From the NCBI RefSeq assembly GCF_004365635.1, contig NZ_SOBH01000003.1:62001-126000 (forward strand): a stretch of DNA of 64,000 nt, read 5' to 3'. Both the position numbers and the translations under genes were made by a program. Below are positions 16,965-26,570 of this stretch, piece after piece. Below the pieces are notes generated by a model. That model saw nothing but the letters and a program-made list of their open reading frames with translations, was not told where the DNA came from and did no database searches. How positions within the stretch are numbered: position 1 is the first letter of the stretch; every line of letters starts with the position of its first letter. Source of the DNA: Litoreibacter halocynthiae (lineage in GTDB: Bacteria; Pseudomonadota; Alphaproteobacteria; Rhodobacterales; Rhodobacteraceae).

Positions 16965-17734
16965 TTGCGGGCTTTGATAAGCCGTTCGATCTCTTGCAAT
17001 CGCACCAAGACGTCGTCGCGATAGCTATCTGTTGCGGCGTGCTCTTCCTCCGAATGGGCGTTCTGCATAGAGTTCACGATCAGGCCCACCAGCAGGTTCA
17101 CCACTGCAAATGTCGTCACCAGAATGAATGGCAGGAAGAATAGCCACGCGTAGGGGTAGATCTCCATCACCGGGCGCACGATGCCCATGGACCAGCTCTC
17201 CAGCGTCATGATCTGGAACAGAGTGTAGCCCGAAAGACCAAGCGTGCCGAACCAGTCGGGGAAGGCCGCGCCGAACAGCTTGGTCGACACCACCGCGCCG
17301 ATGTAAAACAACAGCGCCATCAGCAAAAATACCGACGCCATGCCGGGCAGGGCGGTGACCAACCCCTCCACCACGCGACGCATGGACGGGGCGACCGACA
17401 ACACCCGTAACAGCCGCAAAACGCGCAACGCCCGCAGGACCGAGAACGCGCCCGAGCCGGGGACCAGCGCGATCCCGACGATCACGAAGTCAAACAGGTT
17501 CCAGCCTTTGCGGAAGAACTGCCCCCTTTGTGCGAACAGCTTGGCGGCAATCTCCACCACGAAAATCGCAAGGCAAAGCGTGTCCAACGCCAAGATCAAC
17601 GGTCCTGCGACAGCCATCACAGGCTCCACTGTTTCCAGCCCCAGAATGATCGCGTTGAACAGGATGACCGCCAAAATGAAGTTGCGGGTCAGTGGTCGAT
17701 CAAGGATGGCTTGCGTGCGGGCGCGCAGGGACAT
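16961..17734 (-). CDS. NavAb-type bacterial voltage-gated sodium channel
   Basis: This 257-residue protein is a single six-helix channel subunit that would assemble as a tetramer. The S4 sensor has four arginines at three-residue spacing (R101, R104, R107, R110 in [16 protein letters not shown]). The pore has the filter TLESWSM (177-183), identical to that of NavAb, and S6 is [21 protein letters not shown]. The C-terminus ([25 protein letters not shown]) looks like the neck and coiled coil that holds the tetramer together. Such channels occur in marine Roseobacters; sodium selectivity is inferred from the filter. Confidence 0.93.
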   Translation of the reverse strand: MSLRARTQAILDRPLTRNFILAVILFNAIILGLETVEPVMAVAGPLILALDTLCLAIFVVEIAAKLFAQRGQFFRKGWNLFDFVIVGIALVPGSGAFSVLRALRVLRLLRVLSVAPSMRRVVEGLVTALPGMASVFLLMALLFYIGAVVSTKLFGAAFPDWFGTLGLSGYTLFQIMTLESWSMGIVRPVMEIYPYAWLFFLPFILVTTFAVVNLLVGLIVNSMQNAHSEEEHAATDSYRDDVLVRLQEIERLIKARN

Positions 17735-17755
17735 GGGGGCTCCGGTCTAGGGGTT

Positions 17756-18952
17756 TCAGCCCATATGGGGTTTGCTGAACTGCGCCGCAAGTTCCACATG
17801 CGAAGACCAGCGAAATTGATCCACCGGCTGCACCCAATCGAGGCGGTATCCCCCCGCGATCAGGATTTCCGCGTCCCGCGCGAAGCTGATCGGGTTGCAG
17901 GACACCGCCGCGATCCGCTTCACGCCGCTCTGCGCCAACTCGACCGATTGCGCCTCCGCACCCGCGCGCGGCGGGTCGATGATAATCGCGTCCGTCTTGC
18001 GCAATTCCTGCGGCAACAACGGGCGGCGGAACAGGTCGCGGGTCTCAGCCTTGACCTTCTTCAGCCCCACAGCTTTCCGCCATCCGGCGTCTAACGCATC
18101 AATCAGCGCGGCCTCGCCCTCCAGTGCCCACACTTCCGCCTTCTCGGCGGCGGGCAGGCTAAACGTGCCGCAGCCCGCGAACAGGTCCACGACCTGTTTG
18201 GCATCGCCCAAGGCTTCCTGAACGCAGGCCAGTAACGCCGCTTGCCCATGCGCGGTCGCTTGCAAAAAAGCGCCGGGCGGCGGGGCAACCTTGGCCTTGC
18301 CGAAGCTTTGCACCGGCGGTTCGCGGGTCGCCACGGCCTCCCCGTCCCAGCTTAGCCGCGCCAGTTTGTGCCGCTCCGCCAACGCCGCCATCTCCAAGAT
18401 GCCCTGCGGTTCCAATGGTTTTGCATCGCGAATGTCGATATCCAGACCCGCTTCCGACAAGGTCACGACCAGCCCGACAGTACTTTTCCGCGAAGCCGCG
18501 GCAACGGTCAGTTCCTCCAACACCGGAAAGGCCGCGATCAGGGCCGGGTCCAGCAGCTTGCAGTCCGGCACCTCGATCAGCGCGTCAGAGCCGCGCCCGA
18601 AGAAGCCCACCATGGCACCTTTCTTGGTCCGGCGGCCATGCAGCGTCGCACGGCGACGCGATTGCGCGGGCGAGGTCAAAATGGGCCGTATCTCGGTCTC
18701 GATCCCCCGCGCGGACAGGCCCAGCCGGATCACATCCGTCTTCCAGTCCGCCACGAATTCATCGCTGGCATGCTGCATCGCGCAGCCGCCGCAGCTTTTG
18801 TAGTGGCGGCAAGGGGCCGCGACGCGGTCCGCAGAGGGCGTCACGATGCGCCCGTCCTCGACCACCTCATCCGGCAACACGCGCGGGATCGGCGCGCCCG
18901 TCTCCGGCACGCCTTCGCCTTTGTGGTTCAGTCGTAAAATGGTCTGTGTCAT
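17756..18952 (-). CDS. RumA/TrmA-type SAM-dependent RNA methyltransferase
   Basis: This 398-residue enzyme of the RNA m5U methyltransferase family has an N-terminal iron-sulfur motif CRHYKSCGGC (C-x5-C-x2-C) plus a likely fourth ligand in VPDCKLLDP. The SAM-binding motif is VDLFAGCGTFSLP, followed by IIDPPRAGAEAQ and the catalytic Cys in VSCNP. Members methylate a uridine in 23S rRNA or tRNA; which site is modified cannot be told. The N-terminal TRAM domain is short. It is downstream of the two ABC exporter genes by six bases and probably in their operon. Confidence 0.92.
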   Translation of the reverse strand: MTQTILRLNHKGEGVPETGAPIPRVLPDEVVEDGRIVTPSADRVAAPCRHYKSCGGCAMQHASDEFVADWKTDVIRLGLSARGIETEIRPILTSPAQSRRRATLHGRRTKKGAMVGFFGRGSDALIEVPDCKLLDPALIAAFPVLEELTVAAASRKSTVGLVVTLSEAGLDIDIRDAKPLEPQGILEMAALAERHKLARLSWDGEAVATREPPVQSFGKAKVAPPPGAFLQATAHGQAALLACVQEALGDAKQVVDLFAGCGTFSLPAAEKAEVWALEGEAALIDALDAGWRKAVGLKKVKAETRDLFRRPLLPQELRKTDAIIIDPPRAGAEAQSVELAQSGVKRIAAVSCNPISFARDAEILIAGGYRLDWVQPVDQFRWSSHVELAAQFSKPHMG

Positions 18953-18958
18953 GGGGGC

Positions 18959-20830
18959 TTACTCGGCTGCTTCTGCAATGCCTATAAACCCGCCGGACTG
19001 CCGCCGCCAGTAGCCAGCGTATCGTCCGTCCTGCGCCAGAAGTTCCGTGTGGGTGCCGTCTTCGACGATCCGCCCTTCTTCAAGCACCACGATCCGGTCC
19101 ATCCGCGCAATCGTGCTGAGCCGGTGGGCAATGGCGATCACCGTCTTTCCCTCCATCGCGCGTTCCAGCGCATGTTGGATGGAGGCTTCCACCTCGCTGT
19201 CCAGCGCGCTTGTCGCTTCATCCAGCACCAGAACCGGCGCGTTCTTCAACAACGCCCGCGCCAGCGCGATCCGTTGCCGCTGTCCGCCTGACAGCTTGAC
19301 GCCCCGCTCGCCCAGATGGGCGGCGTAGCCTTTGCGCCCTTTGTGGTCCTCAAGCTCCAAGATGAAGTCGTGCGCCTCGGCCCGTTTGGCGGCGGCGATC
19401 ATCTGCTCCTCGGTCGCATCGGGGCGGCCATACATCAGGTTGTCGCGGGCGGAGCGGTTGAACATCGCCGTTTCCTGCGTGACCATCCCGATGCTCTGGC
19501 GCAGGCTCTCTTGCGTAACCTCCGACACGTTCTGCGCGTCAATCCGCACGGCACCTGTTTCGGTGTCATAAAGCCTGAGCAGCAAGCTCACCAAGGTTGA
19601 CTTGCCCGCGCCGGATGCGCCCACCAGCCCCAGTTTCTGTCCCGACGGGATCAGCAAGGAGACGTTGTCGATCCCTCCTGCCTCGCGGCCGTAACGGAAG
19701 GTGACGTGGTCGAACTCAACCTCCGCCGACGGCACGCGCAACGGCGTCGCCCCCTCTGCGTCCAGCAAGGCGTGCGGCGGGGTCAGCGTGCGCATCCCGT
19801 CCTCCACCTCGCCGACATTCGCGTACATCGCCATCAGCGAGAAACTGACCCAGCCGGTCATCTGCGCGATGCGGATGGAGATCGCCCCCGCCGCCGCGAT
19901 GTCGCCTGTTGTGGCGATCCCCGATTGCCACAACATCACCGTGCCGCCGATCAGCAGCACAGGCAAAACCCCCGCCGCCGCCATCAGCGCAAAGCGGAAA
20001 CCTGTGGACAGGCGGCCAAACTCTAAAGCGCGGTCGCGCAGCACGGACATGGCGTTCAGGGCGGATTCGTCCTCGAATTGCGAATGGCCGAACAGCTTAA
20101 CGGTCTTGATGTTGGTGATCGTGTCCACGACCTGTCCCGTCACCATCGTCCGCGCCCCCGCCCGCGCGGCCGCGCGTTTGCGGATACGCGGCATGAACCA
20201 GCGGATCATCAGGATGTAGCCAGCAAGCCAGACCGCCAGCGCCAGTGCGACCCAGCCGCTGATCGTGCCCAGCAGCAGCACCGAGCCCATGATCGACGCC
20301 AGTGCGAAGGCCACCACGTTGATGGCTTCCGCCGTCACTTCGGTCAGCGCACGGGCGGTCTGCATCTGCTTTTGCGCAATGCGCCCGGCGAAGTCGTTGT
20401 CGAAGTAATCTACCGAATGGCCCAGCGTCCAGCGGTGCAGGCGGCTTTGGATCAGCGGGTAGACATTGGGTGGCACCACGATGCCGTTGAACGCCGCACT
20501 GACCCCGAAGGACAGCGGGCGTAGGATCAGGAAGAAGCCCACGAACAGCGCGATCAGCGACCAGTTTTGCGCGAAAAAGCCCTCTGGCCCCGTGGCCGAG
20601 ACCGCGTCGATGACCCAGCCCAGCAGCATTGCTGTGACTGCCTCCATCGTGCCCGCCAGCGCCGAGAAGACCGAGGCCAGCACCAATACCGGCCAAGATC
20701 CCGCAAGACACCATTTGCAAAACGCCCAGAGCGTGCGGGGCGGCGCGGTCTCGGCCTCGCGGAACGGGTCGATGCTGTCGCCCAAACGGGTCAGCACCGG
20801 CTCGAATAATCTACCAAAAAACCCCGTCAT
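18959..20830 (-). CDS. ABC exporter half-transporter, fused membrane and ATPase domains
   Basis: This 623-residue half-transporter has an N-terminal six-helix exporter domain and a C-terminal ATPase. Walker A is GASGAGKSTLV, the signature LSGGQRQRIALA, and Walker B is VLVLDEATSALD, all intact, so it can hydrolyse ATP. ATG 20830 is chosen since it overlaps the stop of the preceding exporter gene by four bases (ATGA). With that neighbour it probably forms a heterodimeric exporter for lipids, drugs or peptides; the substrate is unknown. Confidence 0.92.
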   Translation of the reverse strand: MTGFFGRLFEPVLTRLGDSIDPFREAETAPPRTLWAFCKWCLAGSWPVLVLASVFSALAGTMEAVTAMLLGWVIDAVSATGPEGFFAQNWSLIALFVGFFLILRPLSFGVSAAFNGIVVPPNVYPLIQSRLHRWTLGHSVDYFDNDFAGRIAQKQMQTARALTEVTAEAINVVAFALASIMGSVLLLGTISGWVALALAVWLAGYILMIRWFMPRIRKRAAARAGARTMVTGQVVDTITNIKTVKLFGHSQFEDESALNAMSVLRDRALEFGRLSTGFRFALMAAAGVLPVLLIGGTVMLWQSGIATTGDIAAAGAISIRIAQMTGWVSFSLMAMYANVGEVEDGMRTLTPPHALLDAEGATPLRVPSAEVEFDHVTFRYGREAGGIDNVSLLIPSGQKLGLVGASGAGKSTLVSLLLRLYDTETGAVRIDAQNVSEVTQESLRQSIGMVTQETAMFNRSARDNLMYGRPDATEEQMIAAAKRAEAHDFILELEDHKGRKGYAAHLGERGVKLSGGQRQRIALARALLKNAPVLVLDEATSALDSEVEASIQHALERAMEGKTVIAIAHRLSTIARMDRIVVLEEGRIVEDGTHTELLAQDGRYAGYWRRQSGGFIGIAEAAE

Positions 20831-22668
20831 TCCGCCGCATCCGTATTCAGGAACCCGCCAGATTGACGCGCCCAAAACCCTGCATATAGCCCGCCCTTCG
20901 CCAAAAGCGCGGCGTGGGTGCCTTCCTCGGCAATCTTGCCGTCGTCCAAAACTACGATCCGATCCATATGCGCAATTGTGCTCAGACGGTGGGCGATGGC
21001 AATGACGGTTTTCCCTTCCATCACGCCATAAAGCGTGTCCTGAATCGCCGCCTCCACCTCACTGTCCAAAGCACTCGTCGCCTCGTCCAGCACCAGTATC
21101 GGCGCATTTTTCAGGATCACCCGCGCCAGCCCGATCCGTTGCCGCTGCCCACCGGACAGCTTCACCCCACGCTCGCCGACATGGGCGTCGTAGCCTTCGC
21201 GCCCTTCAGGGTCGCTCAGGTCCAGAATAAACTTATGCGCCTCGGCTCGTTTCGCGGCTTCAATCATCTCCGCCTCCGACGCATCAGGGCGGCCATACAG
21301 GATGTTGTCACGCACCGAGCGGTGCATCAAAGAGCTGTCCTGACTGACCATCCCCGTCACATGCCGCAGGCTATTCTGCGTCACGCGGGTAATGTCCTGC
21401 CCGTCAATCTCGATGGTCCCGCCTTCGGGGTCATAGAACCGCAGCAGCAGTTTCACCAAGGTCGATTTCCCCGCGCCGGAGCGCCCGATCAGCCCGACTT
21501 TTTCTCCCGCGCTAATGCGCAGGGACAGGCTTTCAAGCCCGCCCTTGTCGCGCCCGTAGTGATGCGTCAGCGCCTTGAACTCTACCACCCCATCGGTCAA
21601 TTCCAGCGCCTTCGCATCCGGTACGTCCACCAAGGTAATCGGCTGCGCAATCGTCTCCATCCCCTCGGACACAACGCCAAGGGACCGGAAGAATGACGAC
21701 AACGCCCACATGATCCAGCCGGTCATCGCGTTCAATCGCAAGGTCAGCGCTGTCGCCGCCGCGACCGCGCCCACCGACGCGCTGCCTTGCGCCCACAGCC
21801 AGATCGCCCAGCCGACAACGCCAACGATCAGCAGCCCGTTCAGCGTCACCAGCATCACGTCCATGATGGTAAAAATCCGCATCTCGCGGGCGAAGGTCTG
21901 GCGGGTTTTCTCGATGGCTTCCTTGGCGAATGCCACCTCGCCCTCGTGATGCGCGAACAGCTTGACCGAGTGGATGTTGCTATAGCTGTCCACCACCCGC
22001 CCCGTGGTCATCGACCTCGCGTCCGATGACGCCTTGGACGCAGGGCCAACCCGCTTCATCGTCCACGACACCAAACACGCGTAAAGCATCATCCAAAGAA
22101 CCAACGGGATTGCCAGCCTCGGGTCCGCTTCACTTAGCAAAATGAACGCGCCGATGATGTAGGCGACCGAGAATGTGATCGCGTCGAACACCTGAAAAAT
22201 CGCCTCACCAGCGGCGGGGGGCGCCTGCATGATGCGGTTGGCGATGCGTCCGGCGAAGTCGTTTTCGAACCAGCCCACCGATTGCCGCAGCACATGCTTG
22301 TGCGCACGCCAGCGGAACAAGGTGCCGTAGTTCGGCAGGATCGCGTTGTTTAGAATGCCCACATCGGCCGCCTGTATCAGCGGGCGCATCACTAGAATGA
22401 ACACGGCGGCAAGGAACAGCTCCAGCCCGTATTGCTCCAGCACCTGTGACGGTTCGCCGCTCGACATCAGATCCACGACGCGGCCCATGTAGTAGATCAG
22501 TCCGACCTCGACCGCCGCGACTATCAGCGACAGCAGCGCGGCCCAGATGAACACCTTTTTGAACGGCTGCGAATATGACTTCAGGAACGGCCACAGCTTT
22601 CGCGGCGGGGCGTCCACCTCGTCATAGGGTCCGTAGGGGTCCACCAGATTTTCCAGAAACCGGAACAT
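20827..22668 (-). CDS. ABC exporter half-transporter, partner subunit
   Basis: This 613-residue half-transporter has the same layout as its downstream neighbour: a cytoplasmic N-terminus (MFRFLENLVDPYGPYDEV), six membrane helices, then the ATPase with GRSGAGKSTLV, LSGGQRQRIGLA and ILVLDEATSALD. Both subunits have complete catalytic motifs, unlike heterodimeric exporters with one degenerate site. The four-base overlap with the next gene suggests equal production. Substrate unknown. Confidence 0.92.
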   Translation of the reverse strand: MFRFLENLVDPYGPYDEVDAPPRKLWPFLKSYSQPFKKVFIWAALLSLIVAAVEVGLIYYMGRVVDLMSSGEPSQVLEQYGLELFLAAVFILVMRPLIQAADVGILNNAILPNYGTLFRWRAHKHVLRQSVGWFENDFAGRIANRIMQAPPAAGEAIFQVFDAITFSVAYIIGAFILLSEADPRLAIPLVLWMMLYACLVSWTMKRVGPASKASSDARSMTTGRVVDSYSNIHSVKLFAHHEGEVAFAKEAIEKTRQTFAREMRIFTIMDVMLVTLNGLLIVGVVGWAIWLWAQGSASVGAVAAATALTLRLNAMTGWIMWALSSFFRSLGVVSEGMETIAQPITLVDVPDAKALELTDGVVEFKALTHHYGRDKGGLESLSLRISAGEKVGLIGRSGAGKSTLVKLLLRFYDPEGGTIEIDGQDITRVTQNSLRHVTGMVSQDSSLMHRSVRDNILYGRPDASEAEMIEAAKRAEAHKFILDLSDPEGREGYDAHVGERGVKLSGGQRQRIGLARVILKNAPILVLDEATSALDSEVEAAIQDTLYGVMEGKTVIAIAHRLSTIAHMDRIVVLDDGKIAEEGTHAALLAKGGLYAGFWARQSGGFLNTDAAE

Positions 22669-22706
22669 TCACACCTCTGTCTCAGCCTCAGTATATAGGC
22701 CGAGTG

Positions 22707-23291
22707 TTAGAGGAAAACCATGACCGCCGACGCCGCCAATGCAAGCGCCATGACGCTCATGAAACCGCGCCACCAGACAGGCCGTGTCATTAGTACCGCC
22801 AGTAGTGACCCTGCGAAGGTCCAGAACAGGCACACGAACAGGTTGATGCCGGAGAATGCGGTGCCAAGCCGCAAGGCTTCCTGCGCGGGCGGCAATCCGA
22901 TGGCGTAACCTGACGAGGCCGCCATGGCGATCGCCCAGATTTTCGGGTTCACCCATTGAAACAACACCGCTTCAATAAAGGTAAACGGCCTGTCGCGCCC
23001 TTGCGCCTGCGGTCCTCTGGTGGAGCGGAACAGCTTCCACGCCATCCACAAAATCCACGCGGCGGCGAGGCATTTCAGCGCAAATGTCAGGGCCGGTTGC
23101 GCCAGCAACAGCGCACCAATCCCGAACCCCGTCAGCGCCGAGGTGATGCCCACCCCGAACGCCACGCCCAGCACATGCGGCAAGGTGCGACTGAACCCGA
23201 ACCGCGCGCCGGAGGTGGTCAGCAAAATGACATTCGGGCCCGGCGAAAACAGCCCCGCAAAGACGAAGGCATAGAGCGGATCAAAACTCAT
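22707..23291 (-). CDS. LysE/RhtB family exporter
   Basis: This 194-residue membrane protein has about six hydrophobic segments and the LysE-family opening FAGLFSPGPNVILLTTSGARFGF, with the conserved SPGPN. Members export amino acids or related compounds such as homoserine lactones. Its ATG at 23291 overlaps the CCA transferase stop by four bases, so it is the distal gene of the Hsp33 / CoA pyrophosphatase / CCA transferase operon. The substrate is not evident. Confidence 0.9.
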   Translation of the reverse strand: MSFDPLYAFVFAGLFSPGPNVILLTTSGARFGFSRTLPHVLGVAFGVGITSALTGFGIGALLLAQPALTFALKCLAAAWILWMAWKLFRSTRGPQAQGRDRPFTFIEAVLFQWVNPKIWAIAMAASSGYAIGLPPAQEALRLGTAFSGINLFVCLFWTFAGSLLAVLMTRPVWWRGFMSVMALALAASAVMVFL

Positions 23292-24433
23292 CCAAGCAAC
23301 TCGGCTTTGGTCAACGTGAACCCGGAGGCAATCCAGCGCGCCTCCAGCTCTTGCAGTTTCGCGCCAAGGGCAGGGCCGGAAAACTCCGGCATCAGGTCGG
23401 CGGCTTTCACGGGGAAAATCGCCTCCGCGCCTGCCGCAATTTTACGTTGCATCGCGCCCGGCAACGGCTGCTCGAACAGCGCTCCGCGCAGCAACGCGAC
23501 ATCCCGCGCGGAGTCTGCGCCGTGGCGGTAGGCGATCTCTGCCAAACCTGTATCCGCTCCGATCAAGTCCCTGAGCAATGCAATCTCCGCGGCCACGGCA
23601 TTGGAAAGCCGCCATTGCTCTTTCAGTCCTTCGCCCCCCAAACATGCCGCGCGCCGCGCCATGTTAGGGTCTTGCCCGTCTTCAATATGCACCAAAATCG
23701 GCAGCGCTTTTGCATCGGCCCCCGGCATCACCCGCGTCAATATTCCGGCCTGTTCCATGGCCGCGACCGCAGGGGATGGGTCGGGCGCGCTCAGCAGTTT
23801 TGACATCTCTGCCCCGATGCGTTCTGCCGACAGTTGCTCCAACCCGTCCGCAGTCGCAGCACAGGCGGCAAGGCCATCGGCATCCAAGCCTTGGGCAACG
23901 TCGCCATACCACGCATGAAACCGGAAAAACCGCAGTATACGCAGGTAGTCCTCTGCAATCCTTGCCTCCGCGTCCCCAATAAACCTTACCTGCCGCAACT
24001 CCAGATCGGGCAATCCACCTACTGGGTCGGTGACCGTCCCATGCCGGTCTGCATAAAGCGCGTTCATGGTGAAATCCCGCCGTGCGGCATCGTCCTCCAG
24101 CGAGTTCGAGAACGCCACATCCGCGTGCCGCCCGTCGGTCTCCACATCGCGGCGGAAGGTGGTGATCTCATGCGGGACGCCACCGGATACGACTGTCACG
24201 GTCCCGTGCTCGATCCCCGTTGGCACAACCTTCAGCCCCGCGTCTTCCGCTGCCGCACTCACTGCGTCCGGTGTCGCGGCGGTGGCCATGTCGATATCCG
24301 CTACGGGCGCATCCAGCAAAGCGTTGCGCACGCAGCCGCCGACGAAATACCCCTGATGTCCGGTGGTCTCTACCGCGTCAAACACCGCTTGCGTTGCGGG
24401 GGCCAGCAGCCAGTCGCCCCTGATCGTGGTCAC
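23288..24433 (-). CDS. CCA tRNA nucleotidyltransferase (poly(A) polymerase family)
   Basis: This 381-residue enzyme adds or repairs the CCA end of tRNA. Class II nucleotidyltransferase motifs are GYFVGGCVRNALLD, DIDMATAATPD (catalytic Asp pair), RRDFTMNALYAD and EDYLRILRFFRFHA; the C-terminal half is a helical RNA-binding region. The start is GTG 24433, which overlaps the TGA of the upstream Nudix gene; a longer open frame upstream has no family likeness. Its own stop overlaps the LysE gene start. Confidence 0.92.
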   Translation of the reverse strand: MTTIRGDWLLAPATQAVFDAVETTGHQGYFVGGCVRNALLDAPVADIDMATAATPDAVSAAAEDAGLKVVPTGIEHGTVTVVSGGVPHEITTFRRDVETDGRHADVAFSNSLEDDAARRDFTMNALYADRHGTVTDPVGGLPDLELRQVRFIGDAEARIAEDYLRILRFFRFHAWYGDVAQGLDADGLAACAATADGLEQLSAERIGAEMSKLLSAPDPSPAVAAMEQAGILTRVMPGADAKALPILVHIEDGQDPNMARRAACLGGEGLKEQWRLSNAVAAEIALLRDLIGADTGLAEIAYRHGADSARDVALLRGALFEQPLPGAMQRKIAAGAEAIFPVKAADLMPEFSGPALGAKLQELEARWIASGFTLTKAELLG

Positions 24434-25029
24434 AGCCGCACCTGATCGGCCAAAGACCGCAGCATCCGCGCCGTCGCGCCCCAGATGTAATAAGGGCCGT
24501 ATGGCACCACAAAATACTGTCGCCGCTGGCCGCGCCACCGACGTCCCTCGATTACGTAATTGTCAGGGTTCAAAACATGGACCAATGGCACGGTGAAAAT
24601 TTCCGCGACTTCGCCCAGTTCCGCCACGGGCTCAAACGGCCCGTCAATCACACCGACCTGCGGCAACACCTGAAAACTGGTCACGGTTTCATGTGTCGGC
24701 AACGTCCCGATGAGGCGCACCTGTTTGCGGTCCAGCCCGATTTCCTCTTCGGCTTCGCGCAACGCGGCGGTCGCCAGTGTTTCGTCCCCGTCCCGCTTAC
24801 CGCCTGGAAAGGCAATCTGGCCGGGGTGGTGTTTCAGGGCAGAGGATCGTTTCGTCAGGATCAGTCGCGCCCCGTCATCAGCGGGCATCAAGGCCACCAA
24901 CACTGCCGCGTCCCGCAACACGCGGGTCTCCGGCAAAACCACATTCGGGTTCAGGTCAAAATCAGAGGTGGCCGCGCCGGGGTTTGCCAGCGCGGCCTCT
25001 ACTGTTTTGATCAGGTCACTTCCCGTCAT
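24430..25029 (-). CDS. CoA pyrophosphatase, Nudix family (NudL-like)
   Basis: This 199-residue protein has a full Nudix box (GGKRDGDETLATAALREAEEEIG) preceded by LTKRSSALKHHPGQIAFPGG, the CoA-specific extension seen in NudL/PCD1-type enzymes that cleave CoA or its oxidised forms to 4-phosphopantetheine and 3',5'-ADP. The start overlaps the last 14 bases of hslO, so translation is coupled to Hsp33. Both respond to oxidative damage in other bacteria, which makes a joint role attractive but unproven. Confidence 0.92.
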   Translation of the reverse strand: MTGSDLIKTVEAALANPGAATSDFDLNPNVVLPETRVLRDAAVLVALMPADDGARLILTKRSSALKHHPGQIAFPGGKRDGDETLATAALREAEEEIGLDRKQVRLIGTLPTHETVTSFQVLPQVGVIDGPFEPVAELGEVAEIFTVPLVHVLNPDNYVIEGRRWRGQRRQYFVVPYGPYYIWGATARMLRSLADQVRL

Positions 25030-26014
25030 CGGGGGTCTCGGCCTCGAAGCCCATCGTCTTCGGGTCCATCACGTAATGCGCCCCGCAGAACTGGCAGTCC
25101 GCCGTCAAGGTGCCGTCGTCCTTGGTCATATGCGCAAGGTCGCGGGCCGAATAGATCGACAGGCTTTGGCGCACCTTTTCCTCGGAGCAGGTGCAGCCGA
25201 ACTTGATCGGTTGGGCGTCGTAGACAATCGGTCCTTCCTCGTGGAACAGGCGGAACAGAAGGTCCGTCGGGGCCACGCTTGGTCCGATCAACTCCAACTC
25301 TTCGACCGTGTCCAGCATTATGCTCGCGCGGTTCCAGTTGTCCGAGGCGTCACCGTCCAGAATGTCATCGGCCGCCAGCAATCCTTCTTCGCCCGTTGCG
25401 TTGTCCTTCGCCATCAGCGGCGAGGCTTTCGGCATATGTTGCAACATCACGCCGCCCGCACGCCAGGTTTCCGCCTCGCCCCGTTCGGTGGAGCGGCCAT
25501 AGGTTAGCGAGAATTTGGTCGGCAGCTGTTCGGACTGCGCGAAATAAGTCTCCGCGCAGGCAGACAGGCTGCCACCGGCCAGCGGGGTGATGCCCTGATA
25601 GGGTTTCATATCGTTGCCTTGGTCGATCAGGATTGCAAGGAACCCTTTGCCAATCTGACTGAACGGATCCGCGTCAAGGTCGATGGTCTCCGCATCATAG
25701 CTCGCATAGGCGCGGATGCGGGCAGGCTCACCGTCCTCGGTCGGGCCGTAGTAATCGGTCGCGATCAGCCGCAATGGCCCGTCGCCGCGAATTTGCAGGG
25801 ACAGCTTCCAACGCAGCTTGATCGTTTGCCCGATCAACGCCGTCAGCAACGCCGCTTCCGCCACCATCGCCTCGACCAAAGGCGGGTAGTCATGTTGCTC
25901 CAGCACAAGGTCCAACACGCCATCCAGCCGCGCCACGCGGCCACGAATGTCGATTTTGTCCAACTGGAAAGGCAGAACGGTGTCGTCCCACGCGATTTTT
26001 TGTCCAAGAGTCAT
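25016..26014 (-). CDS. hslO: Redox-regulated chaperone Hsp33
   Basis: This 332-residue Hsp33 family chaperone has at its C-terminus the zinc-binding switch cysteines FGCTCSEEKV and CQFCGAHYVM (CxC...CxxC), which release zinc and form disulfides on oxidation, activating chaperone function. The N-terminal domain includes GQTIKLRWKLSLQIRGDGPL. It is first in a tight minus-strand run followed by the CoA pyrophosphatase, CCA transferase and LysE genes. The divergent neighbour upstream is a Nudix gene 100 bases away, so promoters for both lie in that gap. Confidence 0.95.
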   Translation of the reverse strand: MTLGQKIAWDDTVLPFQLDKIDIRGRVARLDGVLDLVLEQHDYPPLVEAMVAEAALLTALIGQTIKLRWKLSLQIRGDGPLRLIATDYYGPTEDGEPARIRAYASYDAETIDLDADPFSQIGKGFLAILIDQGNDMKPYQGITPLAGGSLSACAETYFAQSEQLPTKFSLTYGRSTERGEAETWRAGGVMLQHMPKASPLMAKDNATGEEGLLAADDILDGDASDNWNRASIMLDTVEELELIGPSVAPTDLLFRLFHEEGPIVYDAQPIKFGCTCSEEKVRQSLSIYSARDLAHMTKDDGTLTADCQFCGAHYVMDPKTMGFEAETPDDGK

Positions 26015-26114
26015 GGGGTTTCCTTACACCTAGGGGCTTGGCATACCGTGTCTAGATAGGCGCGACAATCCATTCCCCAAGGGGTAGGCGCTTCATGCAT
26101 GGCGGAGTTGCACA

Positions 26115-26555
26115 ATGATCAGGCGTTTTGGAGAACCCTTCCAGTCCGGGAAACCCTATCGGCTACGGCCCGGGGCCTATGCGATTTTGTGGAATGGCGA
26201 GGAACTTTTGACCACAATGCAAGATGGTGACGATCCGGAAATCCAGCTGCCCGGTGGCGGAATTGATCCGGGCGAGCATCCAATCCCCGCCCTCCATCGC
26301 GAAGTGATGGAAGAGACCGGCTGGGCCATGGCGTCCCCACGCAAGCTGGGGGCGTTCCGACGGTTCGTTTATATGCCTGAATACGGCTATTGGGCCGAAA
26401 AGCTTTGCAGCGTCTACATCGCCCGTCCCGTTTTGCAACGCAGCCCGCCGATCGAGCCGGATCATTCTGCGGTCTGGATGTCCCCTGCGGATGCTGCGCG
26501 GCTGCTTGGCAATGAAGGCGACCGCCATTTCGTGCGTCAGCTTTTTGCGCTGTGA
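26115..26555 (+). CDS. Nudix hydrolase
   Basis: This 146-residue protein has a complete Nudix box: GGGIDPGEHPIPALHREVMEETGW fits G-x5-E-x7-REUxEExGU. The rest is the usual beta sandwich, with an Arg/Tyr-rich strand (FRRFVYMPEYGYWAEKL). Substrates of the family range from damaged nucleotides to sugar nucleotides, and none can be assigned. It is divergent from hslO and converges, 15 bases apart, on the phosphatase gene. Confidence 0.88.
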   Translation: MIRRFGEPFQSGKPYRLRPGAYAILWNGEELLTTMQDGDDPEIQLPGGGIDPGEHPIPALHREVMEETGWAMASPRKLGAFRRFVYMPEYGYWAEKLCSVYIARPVLQRSPPIEPDHSAVWMSPADAARLLGNEGDRHFVRQLFAL

Positions 26556-26570
26556 TGCCAGCGTTGGGTG

